A stretch of DNA of 64,000 nt from Phoenix dactylifera (GCF_009389715.1 NW_024068198.1:1-64000), one strand, 5' to 3'; positions 11,567-24,132 are shown, counted from the stretch's first letter. Translations and numbers: made by a program. The notes: generated by a model from the letters alone, not told the origin.

Positions 11567-13068
11567 TTTTCTTAAGGCCCAGCCTTGGAGAAAGCTTTTT
11601 GGCAGTAGAGCTTTGGACAAATGAACTGTTGGAAGTAGAACTTCTAATGTAAATGTTTTTATAAAAAATGTGTTTGGTAAATAAACTAAGAAAGTACTTT
11701 GATGACAAAATTAACATAAAGAACATTGCATAATATTATACACATAGAGTATAAGAAAATATAAACATGTTTATATATAAAAATATACTGAAATATATGA
11801 CATAGTATAATATTACTGAATGTAATATAATATATTATTAAATATAGTAATATAACATTATATACTATAGACAGCAATAATTTTAATATAATATTAAATT
11901 ATTTGAACATACACATATCATGTACTTATGAATAATACATATAACTATAATAATATTAATTATATAGTATCAATACACAATAATAAAAGTATAAAATACT
12001 ATAACTATTAGCGTAAATTAATTTTTTTCCTTTCTGAATGACCATTTATCTTTCTAACAAATTTTCTAATCATGCGATAAAATTGGTTAAATAATTACTA
12101 ATATTTATATTTTATTTATTATTATCTTATTTATTTAGTTCTTTTTCTTTTCTTTTTCTTGTTTCTTTTTATTTTTCTATTCTTTTTTCTTTTCTTTTCC
12201 TTCTCCTTCTTCTCTTTCTTCTTCCTGAAGCTTCTCCCCTAACCCGCCTCCAACCACCTTGCCGAATTCTACCGCCTCCCTGCCAGACTCCCCCAGCCCA
12301 CCTCCATTCCCCTCCGTCCCTCCACCACCAATGCCGCCTCCCTTTCCCTCTCCACGGCCGTAGACGACAAGGCCTCGTAGGTGAAGGGGCGTCTGGAGGA
12401 GGCCACGACGACGAGTCCGGCAGGCCGAACCCAGCAGCGGAGAAGAGGGGATCGTCGGCCGCTGAGGAGGAGGGGTGGAGGCATAGGAGGCCGAGGGAGT
12501 GGAGGAGGCAGCAGAGAGGGAGCGGAGGTAGGAGACCCACCCAGCAGCCGCCATGATGAGGAGGATCGGGATGGAGTCGCTAGAGGCATCGTGGAGTCGG
12601 TTTGGGAGCCCCATTTCTTTCCCCCTTCTCTCTTCCTTCTTTTAATTTAATTTCTTTCTTAATTTTACAAAGCGAAGAATCGGAAAAAAAAAAAGAGGGG
12701 GAAGAGGCGGAGGGCACCAGAGGCGACGGCGGGGAGAGGGAGAGGGCCTTGAGGGTGGCATTGAAGAGGGGGAGGAGGGGATGGGTGGCAGAGCAAGAGG
12801 CAGCGGGATAGAGGATTTTGGGAGAAAAAAGGGCTTTTTAAATAAGATATTTTGGTCAAAAAAAATAGCTTTCCAACAAAGTTTAAAACCTTTTTCGAAA
12901 AGCTCCAAAATGAAACTTCTTCTTAAAAGTTGTTTTTAGTTTTCTGAAAAAGCTAAAATAGCTTTTCGAAATTTTTACCAAATATCTTTTTTCATCCAAA
13001 AGTGCTTTGGAAGGTCAGAAAGTGCCTTTTGGATCTTTAAAAGCTCTTCTAAATGGAGCCTAAGAAAA
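11567..13068. mobile_element. non-autonomous hAT-like element with GC-rich cargo
   Basis: The left end (TTTTCTTAAGGCCCAGCC, then GAGAAAGCTTTTTGG) and the inverse of the right end (TTTTCTTAGGCTCCATTT, then GAAGAGCTTTT) form imperfect terminal inverted repeats. Its right end closely matches the smaller element at 36793-37422, including the ATAGCTTTCCAAC and TTTTCGAAATTTTTACCAAA stretches. An AT-rich part (about 11680-12170) is followed by a GC-rich insert (about 12180-12830) unlike its surroundings. On the minus strand the insert holds overlapping open frames (12177-12614), one starting MAAAGWVSYLRSLSAAS, with a Ser/Pro-rich composition like the N-terminus of an organelle-targeted plant protein. 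No transposase is visible. The insert may be a captured host gene fragment, but its donor is not known. Confidence 0.55.
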
Positions 13069-16000
13069 TGTAAGGAAGTACGAGAGAAGGCAACGAGAAA
13101 ACAATAGAAAATGAAAGCAAAAAGGAGAACAAGGAGTTTTTTTTTTTTCTTGAGGAAGTATAAAGGGAAATTTACAATCGAGAGATTCCAACAATCGAGA
13201 GATTCCAAGTTTGGCAAACAAAGGCAGCAATAACCGTGCATTGTCATTTCAAAAAAGACAAAAAACTTCTGTCGAGGAAGATCCAAACAACGGTTCAAAA
13301 CTTGTTCTTCATTTGACTGAGTTAAATAGAATTAACTTCTGTTTCTGAAAATTCTTTCTTTCTTCTTCTCTTTTTTTGTTTTGTTTTGAAAGAACTCCTA
13401 TTAGAATGCCCTGGGCTGCAGACTGCTGAATAGATTGCACCTGAAATTTCTTGTATTTATTTCAATCCATAAACACCAAACCATAATTCGCAGCAGCAAT
13501 GACATCCCATCCTTTTCTCCATCTGGGCAATGCAACACCATGGACCCTTGCAACCATTTCATGAAATAAAACAGCCATTAAAGAACATTTGCAATCAAAA
13601 ATATTTTTTGTGGAGTAATGACGAATACATTTCCACGTGGTGGAGGAAACCGTTCCGACCATATAATGCTAAGTTATGCAATGTCCGATATTTACAAGAA
13701 AAAAGGATTCTGAAGAAAACCGAAGTTTAAAATATAATTAAAAGGAAGCACTCATGCAACGTGTATCTCGTCGACTTGCTTGGTTAAAGTGGACCAGTTC
13801 GTTAAGTTTTAAATTCAAATTCGGAAGAATTACGTAGAGGAGGCCATTGAGCAGCTCGAAAGAGCAGGACTCGTAATAATTATTGAGCAGGTTCGTCGTC
13901 AAACGCCATCAGTTTTTGACGTAAGTGTCGGTGTCGAGCCTCGTTAGACTTGGACCCCGGAATGTCCTCCGTGTGGTTACGATTACACCGCTATTTCCTC
14001 GTTTGAATAGTAAAATGACATATAGTGACCTATCTATGGGAAACTATAAGCGTGACCACAACAATGACAAAATTTTAATTCTTAATTGGAACAATTGGTG
14101 GCCTCCATTGTGGGCCAGGAGTGTAATTTGCTGGCCTGACTAAGAACACAGGGACCAAGTTGTGTTAGCCTAAGAGGAGAGAGCCCATGCTCAGTTTTGA
14201 TGATGGTTGGATATTTAAATTTAGCATTTGCTTAGTTGTAATGAATTACATACAGCAAATTATCCATAATGATTAGTGCTATGAGGCTTCTGCACATGTA
14301 CAACCTTTTTGCAATGCGACAAGAAGGATCGGTGCAACTCGAGGGATTTGTTGCGAACAAGAGGGTTAGTTGATTATGAAATCGCCAAATCAGTAGTTGT
14401 GAGCACCCTGAAATATTTTTCATCCATGACCATTACTTACAACCCATACGAGACATTAGCATATCATCTCTCTTTTTTTTCTCCGATGGTCAATTTATTT
14501 CTAGTCTAATCTGATAAAAATCAGGAGCTATGCTACATTACCGTCGTCTACTACCCTCCATTTACGCGGGATGTAGGAAATTTTCCATTATTGCAGTTTT
14601 AGAGGATAGATTAAACTCCATGGTTAACTTTGCTATCAATATCAGCGATCTTTTAGCACAAATAAGAAAACCAGCAAACTTGTTTGCAAATGCAGTCATC
14701 CTCTTAGCTTTCGAAACCAAAATAGGTAGCCTCTAGCTATGCCAGTATCATTATTTCCAATCAATAATCATTAAAAACTAGTATTGCATTATCAGCCAAC
14801 TGAGGTCTTTTGGTGGCAATAGGTTCTCATGATTTCAATTATTACAGCGTCGGATCTGCATGCATGCATGAATAGGACTGGGAACCGAACGATGCACATC
14901 ATGTTAACAATGACCGCGGCTTTCAAAATTCAAACTGGGTTGGTGAATATATTGTGTAGCAAATCTGGCCAATCAATCAAGTCAGCGGACTATGACTTCA
15001 ACTTCATGAGATAGCTAGGAAGGGAACAAGACGTCCGATAACGCGGCTAACTATGTTTGACCGTGACTTAATTGGTGGCCAAAAAATTTTGCTTGGCTGA
15101 CGAGATGTGTAAATGTAGCAACTCTTGCACCATGAAAAATGCGAACAGCTAACCCTAATGCGTTACATGTTTTATGTTCTTTTTCTAGCATTTGAATTGG
15201 ATGGTTTTTTATTATTAATTTGTTTGAAATCATCAATGATGCTCCCGATATTCCTCTTCATTTTTGTTTAAAAAAATGAGCTTGACTCTAGATTCAAACC
15301 ACATGGTTTGTTGAATGAGACCTCATAGAATTGCAAAGTTCCACAAATGATAAATTTCCACATGATGACATGAACAAGATGAAAGAAGCTACTGCAACTA
15401 GGATTGGTTTAATCAAGATACCTTTTTAAGAAAATTGTGAGGATAAAGTTGATTTCAACTCAATGACTAATTGGCATCCATACCATATCTGTTATGATAA
15501 TTTTTCAACCTAGTTTGTAGCATTTTCCATGCAAAGCTGACCTTCAACGCATATCCATATCCTAAACATTCAAAGTATCATCTAAGCATCTTGAGATATT
15601 GTCAAGTCCCCGGATCAAAGTAAAAAATCATGTGGACAATGATAACAGCGATGTGAGATAGGCTGGGAAGCAGACCATGCAGACCGCTAACAATATTTGA
15701 CCATGACTCATATGATATTTAACGATGACTTTGTCAATGTCTTGTTATTTTTTTAGTAGGTTGAGAGACATTTTATCCATGCATTTGTCAACTTCCTAGG
15801 TTAATATCTTTTTGTTCAATAATAATAATAATAATAATTAGAAATTTTTTTGACATTGCCAGCACTTTTTAGGTCACTTGCAAATGCTTAAATGCATCGT
15901 AGGAAAATGCCCCAACACTTTAGAAAGTATTGAAGATGCATCTATAATGCAAGCACAGAAAATAATGTTACGATATTTTTGGTTCGCATCATTTTTTTTA

Positions 16001-16256
16001 GATGGTGACGCTTTTAATGAGCTTTGATTTGATTTCAAAATTTATCGCATTCTTTCTAATTGATGTTGGTCTGTGAGTCCTTGATTATATGGGTCAATCA
16101 TGCATAGCCTGAGAAAATTATATTTGAAAAAATAGGCTCTAAACAAGCCCTTTACATGTTGGTCAATTATCAACAGTCAGAATATATATTTTTCAGTTTC
16201 AAAGTTATATCTATGTATGTTTGACTCTATACATACATACATGTCTGTATACGTCC

Positions 16257-16257
<1 letters not shown>
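13069..16257. other. intergenic between copy A and copy B
   Basis: No gene is supported. A 19-base direct duplication (CAATCGAGAGATTCCAA type) lies near 13175-13209. Two similar passages ending in TTTGACC(G/A)TGACT occur near 15040-15070 and 15690-15715, suggesting an old duplication. A short ATA repeat lies near 15820. Confidence 0.4.
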
Positions 16258-16308
<51 letters not shown>

Positions 16309-16413
16309 ATGATGTTGTATGTATAGGAAGGTTGGCATGCAGATGCCGCTCTCTTGGAAGACTTTTCCATCGTGTGAACACGATCTACATTCTGCATTTC
16401 GCCTTATAGCCAA

Positions 16414-16465
<52 letters not shown>
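16258..16465. repeat. GT and AT microsatellites
   Basis: A GT run occupies 16269-16304 and an AT run 16416-16465, with about 110 bases of unique sequence between them. All open frames through this stretch are products of the dinucleotide runs. Confidence 0.9.
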
Positions 16466-16470
<5 letters not shown>

Positions 16471-17229
16471 CACCACCACACCACACACACACACCACACA
16501 TGGCTCCAAGACGCCCCTTTATTAGTCCTCCTTGTGAAAGGGACTCGGTCGTTGCATGCGAACTGATACATTGTATGGGCAGTCAACAAAACCCGCAGTT
16601 TTCCGGAATTCGATCTAGTCCCAGTTCCCATAATCGTATGCTTATTCTGAAAGAAAACATTCAACAGGCCGGGTTCAGATTCGTGACCTTTAAGGAAACG
16701 ATAGCATGAGGACTTGAGAACTACTAATGACTTCATCAAATCTCAACGAGGGTGCTCCACGTAAACAAATAAGATAACATCAGAGATCATAAGTGATCTC
16801 TTGAACAATAAGCATCTGAAAATGTATTGGAAACAAACTACACCAACAAACAAATAGGCAATGGGTAGTGATCAGTTAATACATTGATCATACTTGTCCT
16901 TCAGGACCTCGCAGATAGAGTTTGATAGCTGCACCAGGGAACTAATTAATTAATCCCTGTATGGCTGTACGTAACTTGTGTTTGTTTGTCTAGCTGTCTA
17001 TGCCTTGGTCAAACCGAAAAAAGATCAGTCTTTGGTACTGATTAAACTCGAACTTGAATAAAACTCCATGTTATTTCCTTTTTTTGAAAAAAATAAACTC
17101 CATATAAACTCTCAAGTGAGAAGGAAGAGAGAAAAAAAAGAAACACCTTATACTAAATTGGAATTAGATTCATCAAATTTAGTCAACAATTGTCATCGGA
17201 ATTATTCAACAATTGTCGAACTAAATAGG
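16466..17229. other. intergenic
   Basis: No gene or known element is recognised. Confidence 0.4.
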
Positions 17230-17480
17230 GGATCTAGGACCCCACAATTAGGATTGGCTAAGGTTCTATTCTTTTTAAAATTATAAACATTAGTGAGGGT
17301 GTTTATGAAAAAGGAGGAGAAAACTTTGAACTGAGCGTGAGGTCTAGGATCCTGCAATTAGAAATAGCTAACTTCTAATTTGTTTATATTTGTGAACACT
17401 AGCAAGGATGTTTTTACGGAAGGAGGAGGACAACTTTGAACAAAATACAGAAGTTGGATTCCACAACTAGAATTAGCTAG
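17230..17480. repeat. degenerate tandem repeat, period about 111 bases
   Basis: Units start near 17230, 17341 and 17451. They share GGATCTAGGAcCCcaCAATTAG, a middle part near AACAcTAGtgAGGgTGTTT and an end near GGAGGAGaAaAACTTTGAAC. The third unit is incomplete. Confidence 0.5.
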
Positions 17481-18769
17481 AGAGTTTGTTAATGATAAGA
17501 AGAAACCATCCAAAAACTGTGAGCTTAGGTTCTAGGTCACTCCATCACAAAACCAATCCAATATGGTACTTGATAATTAGCTAAATGAGCCGATCGGAAA
17601 GAAGAAAATAATTCCTTTAATCTGTTCAACTCGAATCTCTTAAAAAAATTTATAAAAAAATAAGAAAAATTGGCGAAAGTATGGTCTACATCCTTTATTC
17701 TTTCATTAATCCATCATAAACTAAGTTATATAGTCCTATTTATACTAGTGAGGTTTATCCTCACAAAATTCAACCGAAGTCATCATCTAGTTGAAAGATA
17801 ATACAACTTTTTCGAAATAGATATGGTTAGAGAAAATAATCATAAAAAGTAAAATTCTATAAAAAATATATCTCAACTTCTACATCAACTTTATCCTCAA
17901 CCACTCCAACTAATTTTTCTCAGATTGAGAGTTGTACATAGTTAAAATCTTTTCCAAAAAAAAAAAATTGCTTCGACCAGCCTGTTTCAGAACCCAAGCA
18001 AAAGCAATGAGATTTAGCCTTGATCGCTTAATGCGCCCCATACTTACAAGGTGGTGCCGCATCATATGGTTCGAAGAATTATAATATTTCAAAATAGAAG
18101 AGAATTTCAATGGATAAGTTATGGCTTCTAAAAATTTAGCATGGGATTCGACTTTCTGATACGAAAATTTCATTTCTCATCCTATCTAATCCTTTTTTTT
18201 TAATAGTTGAAATAGTTCATATTTATTCTAGTGATCTTCACTCAATCTATTGCCATTAAAATTCCAATTTGATCAAGATTGTTCGCTCTGCTTCGTCCTG
18301 TCAGATTCAAGCTTCATTTGACAGCAACTTATGGTGATTGATTCGGTGCATTTTATTGCGCATTCACTGCCTCATCAGCCTTTGAATATTCTTCCAGACT
18401 GGTACATCAGTACTACCAATATATCTCTCCTGACCTTTAATGCAGAGCCACACGAGCGACTTGGCATGAAGAAAGGGACACCGGAAGCCTATTTCCAAGC
18501 AGGAGAACGTACCATTTTTTAAGTGGAAGCTTAAGCACAAAATATTTCCTTCATTTTCCATAAGTAATAAAATTTTCAGATCTAATCAATATCATGTGAG
18601 TTAATTTGGACTTTGGATTACATGAACATTCGCATATTATTACTGAATCATCACAAGATACATAAGGAAAAATCTGAGAGGTGCAAGCAGAGTCTTTTAG
18701 TACTATGAACTCCCAAACTCGACGAATGGCAACAGAGGATGCCATGCATGGATCAACGGCTTAAATTAA
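17481..18769. other. 3' side of SBH copy B and intergenic DNA
   Basis: No coding exon is supported. The last few hundred bases before 18769 are downstream of the copy B stop codon and probably include its 3' untranslated region. Confidence 0.4.
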
Positions 18770-19844
18770 TTAATATTTCACCGGCCGGGCCTCGAAACCC
18801 CCTCCCTTGCGCTCCTCAACCACAAAAGGCATGTGGGTGCCCAGAATCTTATCCCAAGCAACGAAGAAGGGCTGCGCAAAGTTGTACTTATTTCCTCTAA
18901 GTTGGTGGTGAATGTCATGATAGGCGCAGTTGTTGTTGAAGAACCACTGGAGTGGATTCCATGGAAACCATAATCCACAATGCACGTCGACAGTTTTGAT
19001 GGTGGCGAAGGAGAAGAAGTAGATGCCGGTGCGGGGAGTCATGCCGGAGAGAAGGAAGGCTAGCGAGCCACCGATGGTGTCGAGAATCAGGCCTTCGAGC
19101 GGGTTGTTGTATAGAGCTCCATAGGCGTAGGGGACGATAAGTGCATGGTGGGTGGAGTGGATGTGCTTGTACAAGAACTTGTTGACGTGCATGTATCGAT
19201 GGCCGAAGTACTGCCATGAGTCCAACACCACCATGGCGATCAAGAACTGCCATGCCATCACGAGGAGCGAAGGTTGCGGCTTCGGAACCCCACTTTCGTC
19301 GCTGATGAACTGCATCATTTTATAGAAGATGATGCTGATTAGAGAACTTAGACATCAAATGAAAGTTTCATGCATGAATTGCTGTTGATCCAACTAGTTT
19401 GTGCATGAAGGGCTAATATATGTAAAGCTGAATGAACGAACAAAAGTTGCGACGGAGGATGGAAAAAAAAACAGCTCGTATAAAAGTTGATGATTTAGGC
19501 TTGGCTAAATTTCACCTACAGAGCCAAGGAAGTGGTTGGTTGGGCTTTTGGCTAGTAGGACTGTTCGACCAAAATAGGAATAAAAATGGAGGATTCACGA
19601 ACTACTAAATCTAGAGTACCTTCAGCATGAGGAAGACGACGGCGATCTGAACGGCCTGCTGCAGGAGAACACCCTTAAGCACAGCCCCTTTTGAGGCGAG
19701 GTTCTTCTCCTCTTCTGCACCCTTTGGGTGGAGACGGTAGTTCTCCAAGTAGCCCAACAAGCCATATATCCCCGAGAACACCCAATACACAACGATCGGC
19801 ACGAAGGTGCCCAACACTTCGTCGGAGAGCTCGAAAGCCATCAT
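18770..19844 (-). CDS. SBH: sphingoid-base C4-hydroxylase, copy B
   Basis: Exon 1 is 19620-19844 (75 codons, MMAFELSDEVLG...) and exon 2 is 18770-19309 (179 codons plus stop), joined across a 310-base intron with GT and AG borders. Together they give 254 residues, the family length. The family is the fatty-acid-hydroxylase/ERG3 superfamily of ER membrane di-iron enzymes. SBH hydroxylates dihydrosphingosine or its ceramide at C4. The three His boxes are HRYMH (112-116), HSTHH (126-130) and HDIHH in the last third, all intact. Two membrane segments are evident in exon 1. Copy B differs from D and E at several otherwise constant sites: DVHCGLWFPWNPLQW where they have DDHCGLWLPGN, NNCAYHD for NNSAYHD, and HQLRG for HQLYG. 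The reading frame is clean, so it looks functional, perhaps with changed properties. Confidence 0.9.
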
Positions 19845-20014
19845 GGTTTTATCGGAAACAATCCAACGAGATACTCAACCGGATGATGGCTAGCTGTTGG
19901 TCTTGAGTTCTAAATAACAGAACTGATCACCAAGTTTGGAGTTTTGATGTTTGGAAACACTGGGAAACCCTTATCACTTTTGTTCTTGCAAGTATTGGAG
20001 CCTGGAAGGGAGGC

Positions 20015-20021
20015 ATTTATA
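20015..20021 (-). promoter_or_regulatory. TATA box of SBH copy B
   Basis: The minus strand reads TATAAAT about 171 bases before the copy B start codon. The context (GCTATAAATGCC) resembles those of copies C and E. Confidence 0.5.
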
Positions 20022-21089
20022 GCTGTCGGGCTTCAAATTCAATTCTAGAAAGGCGGCATCGAAGACGGAGGACTTTTCTTTACGCAATGGCATGGAAAAC
20101 TTGGTTATAGGGACGCTTCAAGTTCTCCCGTGGACTTCTGGATGTGCATGACTATAAAAAACCCATGCAGGTTTACCTAAGAAGGTAATTATACAAGTTG
20201 CATGTTGACTGACCTGGTCTAGGTATTGTAAAAAAAAAAACTTATATCTTTTTGACACAGATTAAGGAGAGGAAAACCCTATTTTTGTCCTCATGCGCGA
20301 GAAAACAAAGCACGTGCCCTCGTTATTAGATGACCAGGGAAATAGAGGACAGCAATATCCTATATATGCGAGCCAGTCGTCAAAGGGCAGCTTGTTCTTT
20401 CTTAGTTCTCTTCTTACGGAGAATCTTCGGACCGCACGTACATTTTCTCGCCTTCTACCGTGCCATTTGGTTCTAAGGGAGGTTTAATTTAGATGTAACC
20501 GAAGTATTTGTTTTTCCAAAAGAAAGATAAATTTTATTTTATATTGGACAAAAAGAAAACTTATGGCTGGACTTTTTTTTGTAGCCATTAAGTTCATAAG
20601 TAGCCAGTAAATGATTCTTTAATTTTTAATCGTGGCTGTGTTTGTTTTGGGTCCCAACTTCCAATGGATTGGAGAAGTTTGGGAAAGTTTCAAGAAATTT
20701 TTTTCGTGGTTACATGGATCCGGATTACATTAGCTAATATGGATCATAACCCCTTCATAATTAAACTCACACTGAGTTTTTTTTCCCCCATCCATTTAAA
20801 GCGATCAAATGTCTTCTCCAAATATACATTACATGTGCTCAATGTTAGTAATAAAAAAAAGTAGTTTTTGAAAAAAATATAAATAAGAGTGTACGCTCAC
20901 CACCCCCTCGATAACCTTGGCAAGTAAATTGATTTCAAGTCATTGGTTTGATCTCCTTTTAGTGTTAGGGCTTGGCCTTTAATAGCTCGTGGTGAATTTT
21001 ATAGTATCATATGATTGCCTCACTTTGCTACACAGCCTATTTTTATTTTGTGCGAAATCTCCTCGTCTTTCTCTCCCTAATTCCTCTCC
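20022..21089. other. upstream region of SBH copy B
   Basis: No gene is supported. Nothing beyond AT-rich intergenic sequence is recognised. Confidence 0.4.
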
Positions 21090-22270
21090 ACGTTGATGTA
21101 GAAGGAATGGGAGGTTCCAAGTAGCAAGTCACCATCGGCAATAAGATATAAGAATCAGGTGTCCATAAATAATCAAGAACGAAAACTAGATCATGATTTT
21201 GGGTTAACAAGCACAATTGTTATCTAAGCCACTCTAATATTGAGAATTTGGCTTCCAAAGTTCTACTGAAATAGCATTCTCTAATCTACGAAGATAACGC
21301 AACTCGATATGGACCACTTTTGACAATTATGAGTATTGTAGAAGGATCACCAAAATCGATGTAGATCACTTTGACCATTATAAATATCCAAGGGAAATCA
21401 CCAAACCCGATGTAGAATATTTTGTCTACTACGAATATTGGAAGAATCTCCTAATTTGATGTGGACTACTATGGCCACTATGAATATTTAGAATTGATCA
21501 CCATACTCAATGTACATCACTTTGGCCAGTATCATTATCAAAGAGGATCATCAAACTCAATGTGTAATACTTTGGCTACTATGAACAAAGATGGATAGGA
21601 TCTGGCGGCGAGATTTGCCAAATCGGAAAGCTAAGTTGCAGGCCAAAACTTTCAAAGGTCATAACTTGGATCATACAATGCCCGATTGAGATAATTTTTT
21701 TAAAAAAAAAAATGGGTTATAATTTTTGAGATCTACAACTGTGAGTTGAATTGGGATAAAATTTCACCATTTAGAACCCAAAATGGGCTAGTCAAACTTT
21801 TTTTTTCCGAGTAAGGACTTGGATCGAGCATAGCTCTCTATCGAGAAGAATTAGATAAAGTGAACAGAAGATAGAGTTGATATAGAAGTCGAGATCTATC
21901 TACTCAAAAATTTTAGCTTTTTTAGAATATTTTTAAATTTTAGCATTATCTAGTATTTCTATTAGTTACATTATTTTAGGATACCTAATCATATTGAACT
22001 AGAGCGGAATCTAACTGAAACTGTAAAAGGGGGTATCTCACTAGTATTATAAATAGGGACTAAGTACCACAGTTTAGGAGGCACGACAAATGATCAATCA
22101 AAGAAAAGGAACTTAAGCTATACTTTTCCAATTCTTCCATCTTCTTCTAGTTTTTTTTGAGAGATTTGAATGGTGAGCAGGTTAAAAAAGAATCTTACTT
22201 CTCCCCAATTGAATCAATCTCCACCTAGATTGTGAAGCTCATGATGTTTGATGCTAGGTAATGATTATCA
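21090..22270 (+). mobile_element. probable old LTR of an LTR retrotransposon (solo or fragment)
   Basis: The stretch has LTR layout: a long non-coding U3-like part with short tandem repeats, a strong TATAAATA at 22048-22055 in an ATAAATAGGGAC context, and then a leader-like part. No internal coding region is next to it. Ends are approximate and I saw no clear flanking duplication. The family is not assigned, and the element appears to be an old fossil. Confidence 0.35.
21270..21590 (+). repeat. degenerate tandem repeat, period about 58-60 bases
   Basis: About five diverged units share the pattern GATCACCAAACTCGATGTAGATCACTTTGGCCACTATGAATAT in pieces, for example near 21307, 21367, 21427, 21487 and 21545. 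The arrangement looks like the repeated promoter part of a plant LTR. Confidence 0.6.
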
Positions 22271-22795
22271 GCTAAAATATCATGACAACTATTTTTTGCA
22301 ATGTGTTGAATGCTTTCCTAATTTTGCTGGTAATTCTATTCCAATCTATGCAATACTAGCTTGCACTGGTTTTCAAGTTTGATCTATTCCTTTTTGTCCC
22401 TTTTTCTTTTTTTTTGGTGTTTCAAAGAAATACTGTGGAGTGCTATATTCAAATTTGACGGCTATTCGATCTAAGATCAAAAAATGCATGGTGTGCGCCT
22501 AATCGGCCAAAAGATAGTTTCTTAAAACTTCATTGACAATTTAAAAAAGTCTTAACTGTCGTTTCTTAATGTAAAGCTTAAGTCGTCTTTCATCGTTCCA
22601 ACCAGTTAACGATAATATTTCTCAAAAAAACAAAACAAAAACAATCAACACAAACCCGTAACCATATTTCGCTTTCACATTGTCTCACACATCTCAATTT
22701 GAACACTCCTTCCGTAAACAGTCCATCAAACATGAAAGAGGCTCCAATGCCATAAACTGCACTTTGGTCAACCTTACTTATTATTTCTGTTTCTC

Positions 22796-22859
<64 letters not shown>

Positions 22860-23031
22860 ATAAGATCATTACATCAAGCTGTTTTCTGTCAAACAAGCTT
22901 TGTTGTATTCATGACTTTTATTTCGCACTAGGAATTATAAGAATATTACAGACTTGGGCCGGGGTACAAATCCTCTTCACGAATAATTAGAGAAAGCACA
23001 ACCACATTAATTATACCATGGTAAATAGGCC
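22271..23031. other. intergenic, with an AT microsatellite
   Basis: A perfect AT run of about 57 bases occupies 22799-22855. The final 100 bases form the 3' side of SBH copy C. No gene is supported. Confidence 0.5.
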
Positions 23032-23904
23032 TCAATCCTTTATGATCCTAGCTTCAAGCCCTCCTTCCTTTCTCTTTTCAAGAGAGTAAGGCATGTACGT
23101 CCCAGAATTCTGTCCCAGACAACAAAGAACGGCTGCGAGAAGTTATACTTGTTTCCATAGAGGCTGGTGGTGGATGTCGTGGTAGGCACTGTTGTTGTCG
23201 AAGAACATGTTGAGAGGATTCCCAGGGAGCCACAGACCGCAGTGGTCATTTATGCTCTTGATGGTGGCAAAAGAGAAGAAGAAATACTCGTCCGGGGTGT
23301 CATCCCAGAGATGAGGAAGGAGAGGGCGCCCCCGGTGGTATCAAGAAGAAGGCCTTCCAGTGGGTGGTTTGTAAAGGGCTCCATAGGAGTAAGGGACGAT
23401 TAACCGGTGGTGCTTCGAGTGGATGTGCTTGTCACAGAACTTGTTCATGTGCATGTATCGGTGCATGAAGTACTGCCATGTGTCGACGACAAACATCGCA
23501 ACCAAGAATTGCATTGCTATCACGAAGAGAGAAGGTTGAGACTCTGCGGCGGCTTCGCTGCCACTATCGATCACCTGCATTAATTTCATGATAATTATAT
23601 TAGTGGTAAATCAATACTATTAACTGAGTTTAATCCAAGAGATAATGGAAGATGTAGTAATTTGTTATAAGGAGGGGTTTACAGTGAACAAGATGAGGGA
23701 GATGGCAACTTGGAATGCTTGCTGGACGAGAACACCTTTGACAACAGTCCATTTGGAGACGATATTCTTGGTGTCTTCTTCACCCTTTGGGTGCAACCGG
23801 TACTCCTCCAGGGAACTAAACAACACACAGACTCCAGAGTATATCCAATAAACTACGATCGGGATAAAAGTGCTCAACAACTCATCTGATACTCCAAAAG
23901 CCAT
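23032..23904 (-). pseudogene. SBH: sphingoid-base C4-hydroxylase, copy C (frame broken by balanced indels)
   Basis: Exon 1 is 23683-23904 (74 codons, MAFGVSDELLS...) and exon 2 is 23032-23574, across a 108-base intron. The total is 765 bases, the same as in D and E, and the final codons end normally (EARIIKD then stop). Inside exon 2 the frame is lost and regained: +1 after GALY (TACAAACCACCC), -1 after MTPRT (GGACGAG), +1 after HHQ (CAGCCTC) and -1 after RILG (GGGACG). The four changes sum to zero and lie in or beside short homopolymers. HRYMH and HSKHH are in the main frame, and AYHDIHH is legible in a shifted one. As written, it would stop soon after the second His box. Either it is a young pseudogene or the assembly has base-count errors here. 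The promoter still looks whole. Confidence 0.8.
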
Positions 23905-24124
23905 GGTATAAGTACTAGGTTGGGAACAGATTACTTCTAATTATAACTATCTGGACGGGGTTTGAGGCTTCAATTCTACAGAGACAAAAGGAGAGCACCA
24001 AGGTTACCAACCAAAGCCCAGACTGCTGCCAAAAGGAGAGAGAAAAGTTTCCTCTCTTTCTGTTGTGCTTGGGTTTTGGGAGAACTGCCCCCTCTTGTAC
24101 TTCTACAAAGCAATGGATTGGAGC

Positions 24125-24132
24125 TATTTATA
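24125..24132 (-). promoter_or_regulatory. TATA box of SBH copy C
   Basis: The minus strand reads GTATAAATAGC about 220 bases before the copy C start. The same eleven bases occur at the TATA box of copy E. Confidence 0.55.

Noticed and set aside
12177-12614. possible host gene on the minus strand
   Set aside because: Three overlapping Pro/Ser/Arg-rich frames lie within a transposon and lack a complete gene structure; treated as transposon cargo.
16177-16739. several overlapping frames of about 60-110 codons
   Set aside because: They consist of His-Thr, Val-Cys and Ile-Tyr repeats produced by GT and AT microsatellites.
21270-21590. possible CRISPR-like array
   Set aside because: Units are degenerate, contiguous and without spacers, in a plant nuclear context.
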